The notes beneath the pieces are model-generated. The model ran no database searches, was not told the origin of the DNA, and was given only the letters and a program-made list of their open reading frames with translations. From assembly GCF_001675285.1 (NCBI RefSeq), contig NZ_LSGQ01000001.1:434001-498000 (forward strand): a stretch of DNA of 64,000 nt. Reading direction: 5' to 3'. This document shows positions 39,501-46,948 of this stretch, piece by piece (the stretch's first letter is position 1; the number at the start of each line of letters is the position of its first letter). The DNA comes from Elizabethkingia miricola. GTDB lineage: Bacteria; Bacteroidota; Bacteroidia; Flavobacteriales; Weeksellaceae. A program made the translations under genes and the position numbers.

Positions 39501-40443
39501 CAGCGACATTACTATTCTGAATATACTCGTAGGAAATATAATTCCCCTGAGCATCTTTCCATTTAACAATATTATACTCCAAAGGTGTTCTCGCTGAGCT
39601 AGCCTGTCCATACCATGCCTGAGAACCGTCTTCAAAAGTTACCTCAAAGTATTCTGGGCCATTCTGTTCAGAATTTTTGCCTACAGACTTGATTTTAATG
39701 TTAGAGTATTTCTCTGTCACATATTCTGCACCATCTTTTCCATAGTCTCCAGACTTTAAGATTAACCTTTGTCCGTTAAATTGATAGAAATCAGAGTAAT
39801 CCAGTTTTATTCCTTTAATTTCACCATCTTTCTCAATGGTCTTTCCCATTCTGGAAATACTCGTAATACCAGAAAGGTTCCATCCAAAGCCTGCAATTCC
39901 ATTTCCGCTGCCACTGGTATAAATTAAATTGATTTGTGGAGCTACACTTTTTATGCCCGGAGGTAATGCAATTGGTAAAGTATACTGTAATTGACCACCA
40001 CCGTTTACATCAATTTTCCCTTGAGTGTCATGAAATGGAATGTTTCCTATAGTTCCTACCGGAGTTGTGATTTCAGGGTTTGTAAATGCACCTGTAGCAC
40101 AACGAACGGAATTATAGCCCTCTAATACCAATTGCTTGGAAACACTTTCAATTGTTGCCTCCCATACAAATTTAGTAGCCTGACTAAGCTCTTGCTCTGT
40201 AAGCTCATTATCGAACATTGATGATAATCCTATTTCTCCGTTTACACGACTGTAGTCATGATAACTAGACTCTCTGATAATTGTATCACCATTCATTAAT
40301 CGGTATTTTCCTGTCAGTATATCTACAGTATCCGGTACTTTTATGGTAGCGTACATTTTGATGATACCTGATCCTGCACCATAGTATTCTGTGCAGACTG
40401 TTGCTTCTATATTAGCACTTTCTTGTGCTGTCATTGTTGTCAT
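33517..40443 (-). CDS. SpvB/RHS-repeat polymorphic toxin with HELIH C-terminal domain
   Basis: 2308 residues. An SpvB-type N-terminal part (about 130-420; SAPQINLIYTSGSGNGIAG-like segment) is followed by FG-GAP/VCBS calcium motifs (GDFDGDGKLDIL, DLDGDGLSD, GDFNGDGIVD, GDFTGDGKTD, DLNKDGKAD) to about 870. TcdB-like and RHS/YD repeats (about 1150-1900) follow, then the RHS core end (GRLYDPLLRRFLNADENIQD, about 1925-1945) that marks the cleavage site. A Gly/Ala-rich hydrophobic stretch (1975-2110) precedes the variable C-terminus, which holds HELIH at 2219-2223, a zincin-like metal site. No signal peptide is seen. The gene is preceded by a 44-residue peptide and followed by a lipoprotein. Confidence 0.9.
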   Translation of the reverse strand: MTTMTAQESANIEATVCTEYYGAGSGIIKMYATIKVPDTVDILTGKYRLMNGDTIIRESSYHDYSRVNGEIGLSSMFDNELTEQELSQATKFVWEATIESVSKQLVLEGYNSVRCATGAFTNPEITTPVGTIGNIPFHDTQGKIDVNGGGQLQYTLPIALPPGIKSVAPQINLIYTSGSGNGIAGFGWNLSGITSISRMGKTIEKDGEIKGIKLDYSDFYQFNGQRLILKSGDYGKDGAEYVTEKYSNIKIKSVGKNSEQNGPEYFEVTFEDGSQAWYGQASSARTPLEYNIVKWKDAQGNYISYEYIQNSNVAVISNIAWGGNETAGTSHFNNITFNYTTREDIEISYVNGKKFIQANILSSITVNTNGSLFKKYRIEYKKDDKGNKYQFVKTITESNSKGEDATPVVFEYQKSDSGGWRISWPTQDSNTEGLYGDFDGDGKLDILKYLDAFTDCVGGLKQVWVEGDEFMPGHFTPVCETESVGRPAGLYLFSSVFDDNSPKPVFTESTGITKEDLRKAIPFNLKRLDGEIVPRQGFVIYKTLYPGGLGDKQDLEIKAYSIDPISKKLKEEFTKVIPGDRYDESVSRDFNTDPSESQYWAETYIEDVREMDLDGDGLSDLVFSLRDTSYREINNTGPNGELQIPEVVSETRYRYLIVQPGETDIEKLASTVSLGPFYDRNFFEKAKRGDFNGDGIVDFLYFDSGGRPYLTTFAKNSSGTFSTSNTSFSDIIIEGLRDDAVLGDFTGDGKTDLLVPYGVDDWSWRLYISTGNGFVVQTLYNFSLFKRSNSFQGQTHNRYMNRKFFAQDLNKDGKADFIECYSHVHTGDFDESRFFVIYHENRGVDANGNVIFEEKNIDGSWKTPRESYKWDWYPDEYGNVQTEINRSYALTNTAAHFSPVVGDFRINNSNENILLFQKGRLIKYSHYKVSDEARIVSITQGGLTTKIDYKELDPNINKGFYEKVKEDEHYSYPYVEMDKISGSYAVSQLRQEGRKQDFKYRGFTAHLQGKGMIGFRRTARSSWYADGYENTKIWSGAEIDPLNEGLPIKEWSVRTVDDNNLIFPNDISLSNTQLLSFKSTDYDVTTSAEGIKAIVPKKTITKDFLKDITTESSIVYGDYYLPRETTTKVNGDYSVSTMVMNYVHNPTGLASNYFIGRPESKTETVQAYGDVKSVKNEYTYENNLLKTLKNYNRDNTGWIHESYNYDGFGNIVEKTVSNSVDSIIQNEKSQYDSKGRFVIKKTDNLGLETIIEYNDWGQVKVQTDPLGNSLMNTYDGWGKLLISKTNLSGATTYTYEKSSLSDTTVKEYTPDGNIKETLTNKLGQELATRTKVFGEQELYTVSSSGYDALGRKTRESEPVLSGNLPTQWNSISYDDSVFPAITTATAFNGKQMKTSVLGNVTTVEELNGNKRITKKTTDALGNVISSEDRGGVINFSYNAAGEQIKAQYGDNVVTTKYDVWGRKSEFFDPSNGLYKYEYNGFGQIKKEISPGGYKEYFYNDKGQLVNEVEKSNTVGLTDKSIAFTYNSKGQLGSKTGTSNGKSYSTTISYDAFGRVKENIEQSNGKVFSQKNIVYDDKSRISSYEKELVSNGIVTKASIENLYDTWSGTLFQMKDKASGKVLWNLQEVNAKGLVLKSRLGEVNIANTYDANNFLSETKHSSKDSVILECQYVFDAIKNELKERTRQGEFDGNEVFIYDDNNRLVQWTNPRLGRLSSNKYDLQGRIIENDQIGAIQFGNTSKVYQSTSVKLNADGKQNYLNAQTQRIIYNENNDPLYIQGKIGDVRFEYGLTNMRQMATYGGDSAIGNITDLVNSTWEGIFTKYYSEDGSFEITRNNWTGEEKHILYIGGTAYESNVVYLKDYTQSSGSFMFLHKDYLGSILAVSDKDGYKVQEAYFDAWGNRQTGGDINYLDRGYTGHEHFEDIGIIHMNGRLYDPLLRRFLNADENIQDPNNTQNYNKYGYVLNNPLMYNDPSGEFFFLPFLIGIGLGQFFAGVLSAIIVGAAIGAAMYSIQAAISGNWSWGAFGMSILVGAVTTVATAGLGNVFSTSGFWAAVGNGAIAGGLSGGISSIINGTNFLQGLITGAVVGGVIGGITWGINRLFSNPNGNQIISEVKESELPSANNGTSVEQSSKSVRDIMNTEFKGKVPGKGSIRVLHKPSDLPDYMAKAGYKFDGKVLTNGAGEKVAATTGNFYNNKYFRYVFAPYAFRSTETLTLATGHELIHANLFYYGIPASNVVVPSGGLSNTPDTDLHHLFIAPWERSYIHLKGWNIVAPTPLYNLNDILQQPQNQFINKYIERVNNVINRFLK

Positions 40444-40551
40444 AATTTGATTTTTAATTAATTTTTATTATTCGTTACTTTTTATTTAGAATCTGGAGTG
40501 TTATTATTGTTTTTATTCTCAGTCCATGATTCTATTTTTTTTGTTCTTCTA

Positions 40552-40686
40552 CTATTGTACCTGCACTTCACGAAGAATTTGATTTCCGGCGTCATCGTAT
40601 TGAACGATCATAATAGACTCGTCTTCTGTCGCTGAAGATTGTACTTCTGATAATTGCGCTATCAGAACTGATGAATTATTTTTCAT
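40552..40686 (-). CDS. 44-residue peptide upstream of the RHS toxin
   Basis: A short open frame that starts MKNNSSVLIAQLSEVQSSAT and ends LREVQVQ, 108 bases upstream of the RHS gene on the same strand. It is preceded by an AT-rich leader and has balanced codons, so translation is plausible. The acidic middle part (EDESIMIVQYDDAG) has no recognised motif and no signal peptide. Possible roles are a leader peptide or a small chaperone for the giant toxin; neither is supported directly. Confidence 0.45.
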   Translation of the reverse strand: MKNNSSVLIAQLSEVQSSATEDESIMIVQYDDAGNQILREVQVQ

Positions 40687-40911
40687 AATTTTTTAAATTT
40701 TAGGCATAGCATTCCCTGTTGAGCTTTCTAAGGTCAATTAAGTGGAATACTATAAAGGTTAATATTGATTAATGGCAGAAATGCCGTGTTAGATTTTTTT
40801 AGGTTATTAAATTTCCAATGCTTTTTTCATAATTTCTGTTTTTAAAGGTTAAACTTGTTTTTCTATATTCTGATGATCATCTTTTATATTTTGTGCTAAG
40901 TGTTTTACTTT

Positions 40912-41084
40912 CTGAAACAAAGATCATCCGCCGTGGCGACAAAACTCGTCGTATTATATTTTAGTTTTATTTTTTTTGATTTTTTGTTTACGGACTAATT
41001 TTTATATCTCTGAAGCAAATGTAAACGGGCATAGCGACAAAACTTGACGCATTATATTTTAGTTTGATTTTTATATTATTATTT
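40912..41084. repeat. Imperfect ~65-bp direct repeat, period 106 bp
   Basis: The segment from TCTGAAACAAA (40912) through GCGACAAAACTCGTCG.. to about 40976 recurs at 41018-41084 (TCTGAAGCAAA.., GCGACAAAACTTGACGC.., ATTATATTTTAGTTTGATTT). The cores ATTATATTTTAGTTT are identical. The repeat lies in the 570-base gene-free stretch between the small peptide gene and the HTH gene. It may carry duplicated promoters, since each copy has a similar AT-rich -10-like region, or protein-binding sites. Confidence 0.65.
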
Positions 41085-41154
41085 TTCGAACTCTCCCAAT
41101 ACTTATAAAAGATCAGAAATACTTAGACGATTTATTTAATAAATAAAAAACTTT

Positions 41155-41199
41155 GGTAACCTTTACATAAATTATGGTAACAAGGTTACTTAAGTAACC
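41155..41199. promoter_or_regulatory. GGTAAC operator cluster before excisionase-like gene
   Basis: GGTAAC occurs at 41155-41160 and 41176-41181 and its complement in the 16-bp perfect palindrome GGTTACTTAAGTAACC (41184-41199). GTAAC-AAG-GTTAC gives a second inverted pair at 41177-41189. Such half-site clusters just before an HTH gene fit autoregulation or recombination-directionality-factor binding. Confidence 0.6.
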
Positions 41200-41255
41200 A
41201 TTTGGAGCTTTCCTATGCTAGAGTTTTGCTTTCGAAAATTAAAAATCGTAAAGCA

Positions 41256-41543
41256 ATGGAAAACGAAATTATCTTACACAAGCTTGACCGAATTGAAAAA
41301 CATATTTGCGGTCTTAAATCAATTTTAAATGTAGAAGAACTTGCAGAGTATACCGGATTTAAAAAGTCCTATATCTACAAGTTGGTTCACGAAAAAATCA
41401 TCCCCTATTCAAAACCTAATGGTAAAGTCCTCTTTTTTGAAAGAAAAGTAATTGATGAATGGCTCTTAAATAATCCTTCAAAATCAAAAGAAGAAATACA
41501 AAGAGAAGCCATTGAATTTGCTTTTAAATCTAAAAAAGTATAA
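41256..41543 (+). CDS. Excisionase-like HTH protein
   Basis: 95 residues from the ATG at 41256; an earlier in-frame ATG at 41202 is possible but adds a segment that is not typical. A MerR/excisionase-type HTH_17 is clear: LNVEELAEYTGFKKSYIYKL..KIIPYSKPNGKVLFFERKVIDEWL (in parts). In Bacteroidota mobilizable elements this position (between integrase and VirE-like gene) is held by the excision factor or a regulator of the replication/mobilisation genes. GGTAAC half-sites lie just upstream. Confidence 0.82.
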   Translation: MENEIILHKLDRIEKHICGLKSILNVEELAEYTGFKKSYIYKLVHEKIIPYSKPNGKVLFFERKVIDEWLLNNPSKSKEEIQREAIEFAFKSKKV

Positions 41544-41618
41544 TCCTTTTACTATCCTATAAATTCTCTGTTTCATCAGGAAATAAGCATTCACTGTATT
41601 TCCACAAAATCTCGTTTT

Positions 41619-42776
41619 ATGCAGGAACATTCTGGTTTGTACCAATCCGGTACAGAAAGTAAAACCATATTTGACAGAACCCTTAGTTACATGGAAACTA
41701 AGTATGACTTAAGATTCAATGTTATTTCTCTGGAGTACCAGATCAGATTAGCCAAATCTAGCGAAGAATGGAGTGATCTAAATATCAACTCTCTATATAT
41801 TGAGCTCATCCAGTCCGGAATAGATATTAGTATGAATAAACTTGAAATACTGATCAAAAGCCATCTGATTCAGTGGTATAACCCTATAGAAGAATATTTC
41901 TCCACTCTTGATACCTGGGATGGTCAAGACTATATAGGAAAACTTTGTAGTTACGTAAAGACAGCTGATAATATCTCGTTTAACTACCACTTTGAAAAGT
42001 GGTTTACAAGAGCTGTATTATGTGCTTTAGAAAATGGATATGTTAATAAACAATGTATGGTATTGGCCAGCTCAGAGCAAAACACAGGAAAGACAAGTTT
42101 CCTAAGGTTTCTTATTCCTCCTGTTCTTCGCAGTTATTATACAGAAAACATTTCTGTTGATAAGGACGGAATTATTGCCATCTGTAAAAATCTGATTTGT
42201 AATGCTGATGAGCTGGCAGTTTTGTCAAAAACAGATGTAAATATGCTTAAGGCGTATATATCTAAAAGCAATATAAATGTACGCCTACCCTATGGCAGGA
42301 AAGCCGAATATATGGAAAGGATCTGTTCGTTTGTAGGTTCTACAAACCGAACAGATTTCTTAACTGATGAATCCGGAAGTGTTCGATGGCTTGTTTTTGA
42401 GATTCAAAGCATAGACTTTAAATACAGAGAAGAGATCGATATGGATAAGGTATGGTCTCAGGCCTATTACTACGCTTATAAAAAAGAAAACTATAATCCG
42501 GAGCTTAGCTTTCAGGATATTCTGGAAAATGAAAAACGAAACGAGAAGTTTACTCAGATTTCTACGGAACAGGAAGTTTTACTTAAGTATTTTGAAAAAT
42601 CGGATAACACTGATGATTTTCTAACGGCCACAGATATTATGCTGGCCATGAATGAAGCGCTTAGCCTTCGCCTTAATAACATAAGAATAGGCAAAGCCCT
42701 CACCTATTTAAAGTATCAAAGAATTAAACATCCAAAACTTCAGATATACGGGTATTTGATTAAAAGAAAAGTTTAA
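41619..42776 (+). CDS. VirE-like (virulence-associated E) P-loop ATPase
   Basis: 385 residues. It matches the VirE/VapE family of SF3-like helicase-ATPases found with primases on mobilizable islands. Seen: a lead domain (WDGQDYIGKL), Walker A in SSEQNTGKTSF (151-161), acidic Walker B region (LICNADELAVL), a sensor segment (CSFVGSTNRTDFLTDESGSVRW) and a helical C-terminus. It likely unwinds or loads at the circular form's origin with the TOPRIM primase encoded next. The 228-base gap to that gene holds a TTACC repeat array. Confidence 0.85.
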   Translation: MQEHSGLYQSGTESKTIFDRTLSYMETKYDLRFNVISLEYQIRLAKSSEEWSDLNINSLYIELIQSGIDISMNKLEILIKSHLIQWYNPIEEYFSTLDTWDGQDYIGKLCSYVKTADNISFNYHFEKWFTRAVLCALENGYVNKQCMVLASSEQNTGKTSFLRFLIPPVLRSYYTENISVDKDGIIAICKNLICNADELAVLSKTDVNMLKAYISKSNINVRLPYGRKAEYMERICSFVGSTNRTDFLTDESGSVRWLVFEIQSIDFKYREEIDMDKVWSQAYYYAYKKENYNPELSFQDILENEKRNEKFTQISTEQEVLLKYFEKSDNTDDFLTATDIMLAMNEALSLRLNNIRIGKALTYLKYQRIKHPKLQIYGYLIKRKV

Positions 42777-42783
42777 AAATCCT

Positions 42784-42979
42784 CTTACCTATCTTACCTA
42801 CTTACCATTAAGTATAGCTGATATGGCTATTCTACAAAAGTTCTTTACAGGTAAGAAAACAAAAAACTTTCTTACCCTACTCTACCTAAAGAGTTTTTAT
42901 AAGGTAAGAAAGGTAACTACAGGCAGGAAGTATTTTTTGGCTTACTGCTCCAAAACCCTAAAAAAGGTAAGTAGGTAAG
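42784..42979. repeat. TTACC/GGTAA iteron-like array (possible replication origin)
   Basis: Nine copies of CTTACC or its complement GGTAAG/GGTAAC lie in 196 bases: 42784, 42793, 42801, 42850 (c), 42871, 42903 (c), 42912 (c), 42966 (c) and 42974 (c). CTTACCTACTTACC at 42793-42806 is the exact complement of 42966-42979, so the array is bounded by a 14-bp inverted repeat. Its place between a VirE-like ATPase and a primase fits a replication or regulatory site. Confidence 0.65.
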
Positions 42980-43004
42980 AACAATTAAAAAAAACATCCA
43001 AATT

Positions 43005-43904
43005 ATGAATTGTAAACAGTTTAACACAGTAGCTCTGGATGAAATCCTTAACTTATTAGGACATCATCCCTCAAAAGAAAACGAGAAAGAAGCCTGGTAT
43101 ATAAATCCATTTTCAGGTGAAAAGACAGCTTCTTTTAAGCTTGATAGATTTAAAAACAAGTGGTATCTATTCTCAGAAGCAGTAGGCGGAAACAATACCG
43201 ACTTTATTCAGAAATATTTTAATTATAGTTTAACAGAGGTTTTACAGTGGGCTGAAAAACAGAATTTTTCTTCTTTTCATGAGCAAACACTTTTTAAAAA
43301 GTCCGAGCCTAATTATAGAATTGCTAAGGTTTCTGGGCTTCAAAATCTAAATCTTAAGAAGTATCTTAAGGAAAGAGGGCTCTCTCCTTATATCTACAAA
43401 TACTTAAAAGAGGTTCATTTTACCATCGGAAATAAAAATCTCTATGCAATAGGTTTTCAGAACCTTTCAGAAGGTTTTGAGCTCAGAAATTCTTTTTATA
43501 AAGGTGCTGTCTTAAAAAAAGATATTTCAGTTATTGGTATTGGTAACAACTTACCTACGAAAATTCCCAAAAGTAAAAATATTGCAGTTTTTGAAGGATT
43601 CATGGATGCTCTTTCATTTATAGAACTGCATAAATTTTACTCAGGAAATATACTCGTTATGAACTCTATTGCACTCTTAAAGAAAACAATAGACTACCTA
43701 AAAGACTACTTAGAAATAGATCTCTATTTGGATAATGATAAATCAGGAATAAAATGTGCCGCTGAAATTATTAAATCTTATCCAAAGGCAAAAGATCATT
43801 CTAAAGAATATAGAGAGTTTAAAGATTATAATGAGTTTTTATTTCACCAGATTAAAACCAGTAAATCGCTAGACCACAAGGGTAAAAGTACACTTAAGCG
43901 CTAA
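43005..43904 (+). CDS. TOPRIM-domain primase-like protein
   Basis: 299 residues. The N-terminal ~85 residues resemble the zinc-binding domain of DnaG-type primases (YINPFSGEKTASFKLDRFKNKW, quoted in parts) but lack the Cys/His ligands. The middle and end form a TOPRIM domain: AVFEGFMDALSF (catalytic Glu) and IDLYLDNDKSGIKCA (Asp-x-Asp). Proteins of this type in Bacteroidota elements prime replication of the excised circle or act with the relaxase. It follows the VirE-like ATPase and precedes a mobilisation region. Confidence 0.82.
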   Translation: MNCKQFNTVALDEILNLLGHHPSKENEKEAWYINPFSGEKTASFKLDRFKNKWYLFSEAVGGNNTDFIQKYFNYSLTEVLQWAEKQNFSSFHEQTLFKKSEPNYRIAKVSGLQNLNLKKYLKERGLSPYIYKYLKEVHFTIGNKNLYAIGFQNLSEGFELRNSFYKGAVLKKDISVIGIGNNLPTKIPKSKNIAVFEGFMDALSFIELHKFYSGNILVMNSIALLKKTIDYLKDYLEIDLYLDNDKSGIKCAAEIIKSYPKAKDHSKEYREFKDYNEFLFHQIKTSKSLDHKGKSTLKR

Positions 43905-43950
43905 GATTATTATTTGATGAGCAGGCTAGTTTTTTGACAAGCTTCATGGA

Positions 43951-44160
43951 GAAGTTAGGAGCTCATTCGCAACTTTGAAAGTCGTTCCTCCTAACAAAGT
44001 TGCTGCTTCGTCCTGCCGGAGGCTTTAAAATAAATTAAATACGACTTAATTCAGCCTAAAAACATACATAACTGAATATAAACCAACTAGTGTAATTACG
44101 TAGTTACGTAACTATGTAAGTACATCCATATGTAGTTACGCAATTACATACAAAGAAGAA
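43951..44160. repeat. Left copy of long inverted repeat, possible oriT region
   Basis: The first 79 bases (43951-44029) are an exact inverted copy of 59950-60028; weaker similarity runs on to about 44140, including TACGTA-rich palindromes (GTAATTACGTAGTTACG at 44092). Inside the 79 bases, GTTAGGAG (43954) pairs with CTCCTAAC (43988) and GCAACTTT (43969) with AAAGTTGC (43996), an interleaved, pseudoknot-like arrangement. It lies directly upstream of the relaxase gene, where an oriT would be expected. Confidence 0.7.
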
Positions 44161-44233
44161 TCTGTATACCGCTATATACAAATCTGCTACATCAAATACA
44201 AACACACTGACATCAGTAAATACATAAGTCATT

Positions 44234-45403
44234 ATGAAAACCTCTATTAATTTTAAAGCAGCTAAACCAGATTCTGAAGTCCATAATTTCAGGAAAAAGA
44301 CTTTTGACTATATCCGAAAGGATCTCTCTTCAAAAAATGAATACTGGCAGGAAGAGAAAATAGCAGTTAGACTTATAAAAATAGAAAATTACTGTAAAGA
44401 AAAATCCGGAAGGAAACTTCAAAAAAATGCCATGCCTATTCGTGAAGCTGTAGTGGTCATAAAAGAAGATACCACAATGCTGGATCTTCAAAACTTAGCG
44501 AGTAAATTACAAGAAGAATTAAGAATTAGAATTTTTCAGATTGCTATTCATAAAGATGAAGGGCATTATGACAAAGAAACAAATGAATGGAAACCTAACT
44601 ATCATGCTCATCTGGTGGCGGATTGGCAGGACTTAGAAACCGGAAAAACACTAAAGCATCAGTCATTTCATTATTCTAAGATGCAGGATATTGCAGCGGA
44701 ATGTTTAGAAATGGAAAGAGGAGTATCCGGCTCAGTTGGAAGATTAGAAGCTATAGCCTTTAAGATACAGAAGAAAGAAGAAGAATATAAAGAATTGGTA
44801 GAAAAAATTGATGAAATGAAATCTACTCTTAAGTCTCAGAAATCTGAAAGTTTAATTGTTGAGAAGACGGATTTTTTAGGTAATAAGAAAATTCTTACTG
44901 ATCAAACAATTGAGAACTATACAAAAGCCCTAAAAATATATGATACTGAGCTTTTGAAAAATGGAAAAGAAAAGGAAGCTCTTATAAAAAATATAGCTGC
45001 ACTAGAAAATAAAAATAAAGGTCTAAATGCTGAGATTATAGCTCTTAAAAAGAAGAATATTGCCTTAATCACTACTGCTGAGGTTCATGTGGCTGAAAAG
45101 GAAAAGTATTATAGTTCCATTAAAAATCTGCTTGAAAAAAGCATCTTATCAGAAAGATCTAAAAATCCTAATAAAGACAGATCTGATAAGGCTGAGGTAT
45201 TAAATGAAATGAGAGATATATGCTTTCGCTTATCTACTGCTAATAACATTCCTGTCAATGTATTTAATGAAATTTTCAGTAGTTCAGAAACGAATGGACA
45301 ATTCTTCACTTTATTAAGATCAGGAAGCTACGATGGAAACGATTACTCTGAAACTAATAATATGGAAATGAAGAAGAAAAGGAAGAAAGGGAGAAGAATC
45401 TGA
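44234..45403 (+). CDS. MobV/Pre-type relaxase
   Basis: 389 residues. The N-terminal ~190 residues match the MobV (Pre/Mob) relaxase family: REAVVVIKEDTT, then IAIHKDEGHYD (106-112) and PNYHAHLVADW (121-131), the HxDE..PHxH metal-binding motif of the family. The C-terminal half is a long coiled coil (about 180-320) with a basic end (KKKRKKGRR). It would nick oriT, likely in the repeat-rich DNA just upstream, to allow mobilisation by a helper conjugative system. No coupling protein or type IV secretion genes are in view, so the island is mobilizable rather than self-transmissible. Confidence 0.85.
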   Translation: MKTSINFKAAKPDSEVHNFRKKTFDYIRKDLSSKNEYWQEEKIAVRLIKIENYCKEKSGRKLQKNAMPIREAVVVIKEDTTMLDLQNLASKLQEELRIRIFQIAIHKDEGHYDKETNEWKPNYHAHLVADWQDLETGKTLKHQSFHYSKMQDIAAECLEMERGVSGSVGRLEAIAFKIQKKEEEYKELVEKIDEMKSTLKSQKSESLIVEKTDFLGNKKILTDQTIENYTKALKIYDTELLKNGKEKEALIKNIAALENKNKGLNAEIIALKKKNIALITTAEVHVAEKEKYYSSIKNLLEKSILSERSKNPNKDRSDKAEVLNEMRDICFRLSTANNIPVNVFNEIFSSSETNGQFFTLLRSGSYDGNDYSETNNMEMKKKRKKGRRI

Positions 45404-45489
45404 ACCCTTTCCTCTTTCTTTTAGCGTTAGATTTTACCTGTCGATTATTAGAAAATATATGACAAACATTAAATAAATACAAACGAATA

Positions 45490-46076
45490 CCCGTGGTGCA
45501 TTTAGGAAAAAAATAGAAGCTGCCCATTATTAGCTAAATACCTAAATTTAATTGTCTAACAAACGATTAAATATGAACAGCTTCACTGCAAATTATGAAA
45601 GAATATTAGAGACTCTGATAAAAATAGAAAGTAAAATGAATTTTTTGAATTAAATCCGTAAGCCCAAATTGTCAAATCTAGAGTTAATTTGCATAGACTT
45701 AACTTCAGAATTTATGGGTATTGATTTAGAGCGGGATTTATTCATAAAGTTACCTTATCATTTATCATCAAGGATAGATCGTAGTGTTTATAATCGTAGA
45801 AAGCGAAACTTGTTTGCTTATCGTAAAGATAAAACTATATCAGAAATACTGAATAGTATGCAGGGCTGGGATTATAACCTTAATGGTAAAATAACGATCA
45901 ATAAACTTTGTGAGGCGACAGGTAAGAACAAGAAAACAATCCAAACTTATTATAAGGATTTAAGAGCTGAGATTTCTGTCAAAAAATATAATAATTTAGA
46001 GGTTTTAAAGAAAATCATAGAAAGAAACCCTTTATTGAGAGATTTGGATGATTTGTTTAGATATGATCTTCGCTAA
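45490..46076 (+). pseudogene. IS982-family transposase remnant fused to an HTH tail
   Basis: ACCCGTGGTGCATTTAGG at 45490 resembles an IS982 end. From the ATG at 45573 the frame reads MNSFTANYERILETL.. to an in-frame TAA at 45651-45653, then continues in the same frame as IRKPKLSNLELICIDLTSEF, MGIDLERDLFIKLP and RIDRSVYNRRKRNLFAYR, which is the N-terminal part of IS982 transposases. After about 45848 the similarity stops, and a different tail with an HTH (ITINKLCEATGKNKKTIQTY) ends at 46076. The DDE catalytic domain is absent. The downstream open frame (45669-46076 from a TTG) might still be translated, but no function can be assigned. Confidence 0.65.
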
Positions 46077-46133
46077 TTTAAATATTTATTGAATATTTAA
46101 ATTCTAAAGTTAAAAAAAAATAATATTTTTTAA

Positions 46134-46163
46134 TTGTGAGTTAAAAAATAAGTTTTATATTTG
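46134..46163 (+). promoter_or_regulatory. Promoter of the retron-like ncRNA
   Basis: TTG at 46134-46136 and TATATTTG at 46156-46163, spacing 19, an excellent match to the Bacteroidota consensus. Transcription would start near 46170, about 20 bases before the a1 repeat. Confidence 0.7.
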
Positions 46164-46169
46164 CAATAG

Positions 46170-46615
46170 AAGTTCTTTGAATTACACGAGGTATATTAGC
46201 AAATGTATGAATTGAAGTGAATTAAGTTTCACAGCCGAAAGGTATTTTTAAGCGACACATATTGTTCATGCAACATTACTCCCCGAGAGGCACCCCTCTG
46301 GGACTTACATGCTGCTTTTAAGTTTTTTCCAATGACAATTTCAATGGATGATTACTTTTTCCAGCTAGCAGTTCTTTCAAGTGATTAGGAATCAATAGAT
46401 CAATTTATGGTTGGTATTTTGGGATTTGAAATTTTACAATAGAAGCAGTTACGAGATTAACAATAGATGTTTTTACATGCTTTCCATTTTTAATTTTTAG
46501 ATGAGTTCATTTTTAATTAGAAAATCAATCGAAGATTAATTTTTATTTATGGAAGCAGGAATCTGATAGAGATGACAGCAACTTACGAGTATGCATTTGC
46601 TAATATACATTGATT
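46170..46615 (+). ncRNA. Retron-like msr-msd ncRNA with a1/a2 repeats
   Basis: GTATATTAGCAAATGTAT (46191-46208, a1) is complementary over all 18 positions (one G-U pair) to 46591-46608 (a2), enclosing about 380 bases. The a1 arm contains TTAGC, where retrons carry the branching guanosine. Inside is a clear msr-like hairpin, CCCGAGAGG-CACC-CCTCTGGG (about 46283-46303). The remaining ~280 bases would be the msd template; its fold is not obvious by eye and the reverse-transcribed boundaries cannot be given. It lies 60 bases before a small gene, an XRE regulator and a retron-type reverse transcriptase. Confidence 0.72.
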
Positions 46616-46675
46616 GAAGCAGGCGATGTAAAGCTAAGCATTGCATTAAAATTTTAATAACAATAAAAAAAAGTT

Positions 46676-46912
46676 ATGGAAAAAACATTTTTCAGTCGTA
46701 CAACTCGTGTAGAAGCTGTTATCAATAGTCTTGAAACAGTCCTTGAAAAGAGCCGTGAATTGCTCATGGATGATGATATTCGTTTAATCGAAGAAAGTCT
46801 GGTAGAATTAAGGAAACTTGATAAAACCATAATTGACAAAAACGATACAATAGCAATAATTAGAGTAATAATTGATTTGCTCCATTTATTTGGTATTGAG
46901 AATTTACTCTAA
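46676..46912 (+). CDS. Small helical protein of the retron-like cassette
   Basis: 78 residues, all predicted helical from the heptad-like pattern (VEAVINSLETVLEKSRELL.. then LVELRKLDKTIIDKND). No recognised domain. It follows the ncRNA and precedes the XRE gene by 36 bases on the same strand, so it belongs to the same transcript. It could be a structural or antitoxin partner; nothing more can be said. Confidence 0.65.
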   Translation: MEKTFFSRTTRVEAVINSLETVLEKSRELLMDDDIRLIEESLVELRKLDKTIIDKNDTIAIIRVIIDLLHLFGIENLL

Positions 46913-46948
46913 ATCCAACATCTCTATCTTAATTTTCAAATTATACTT

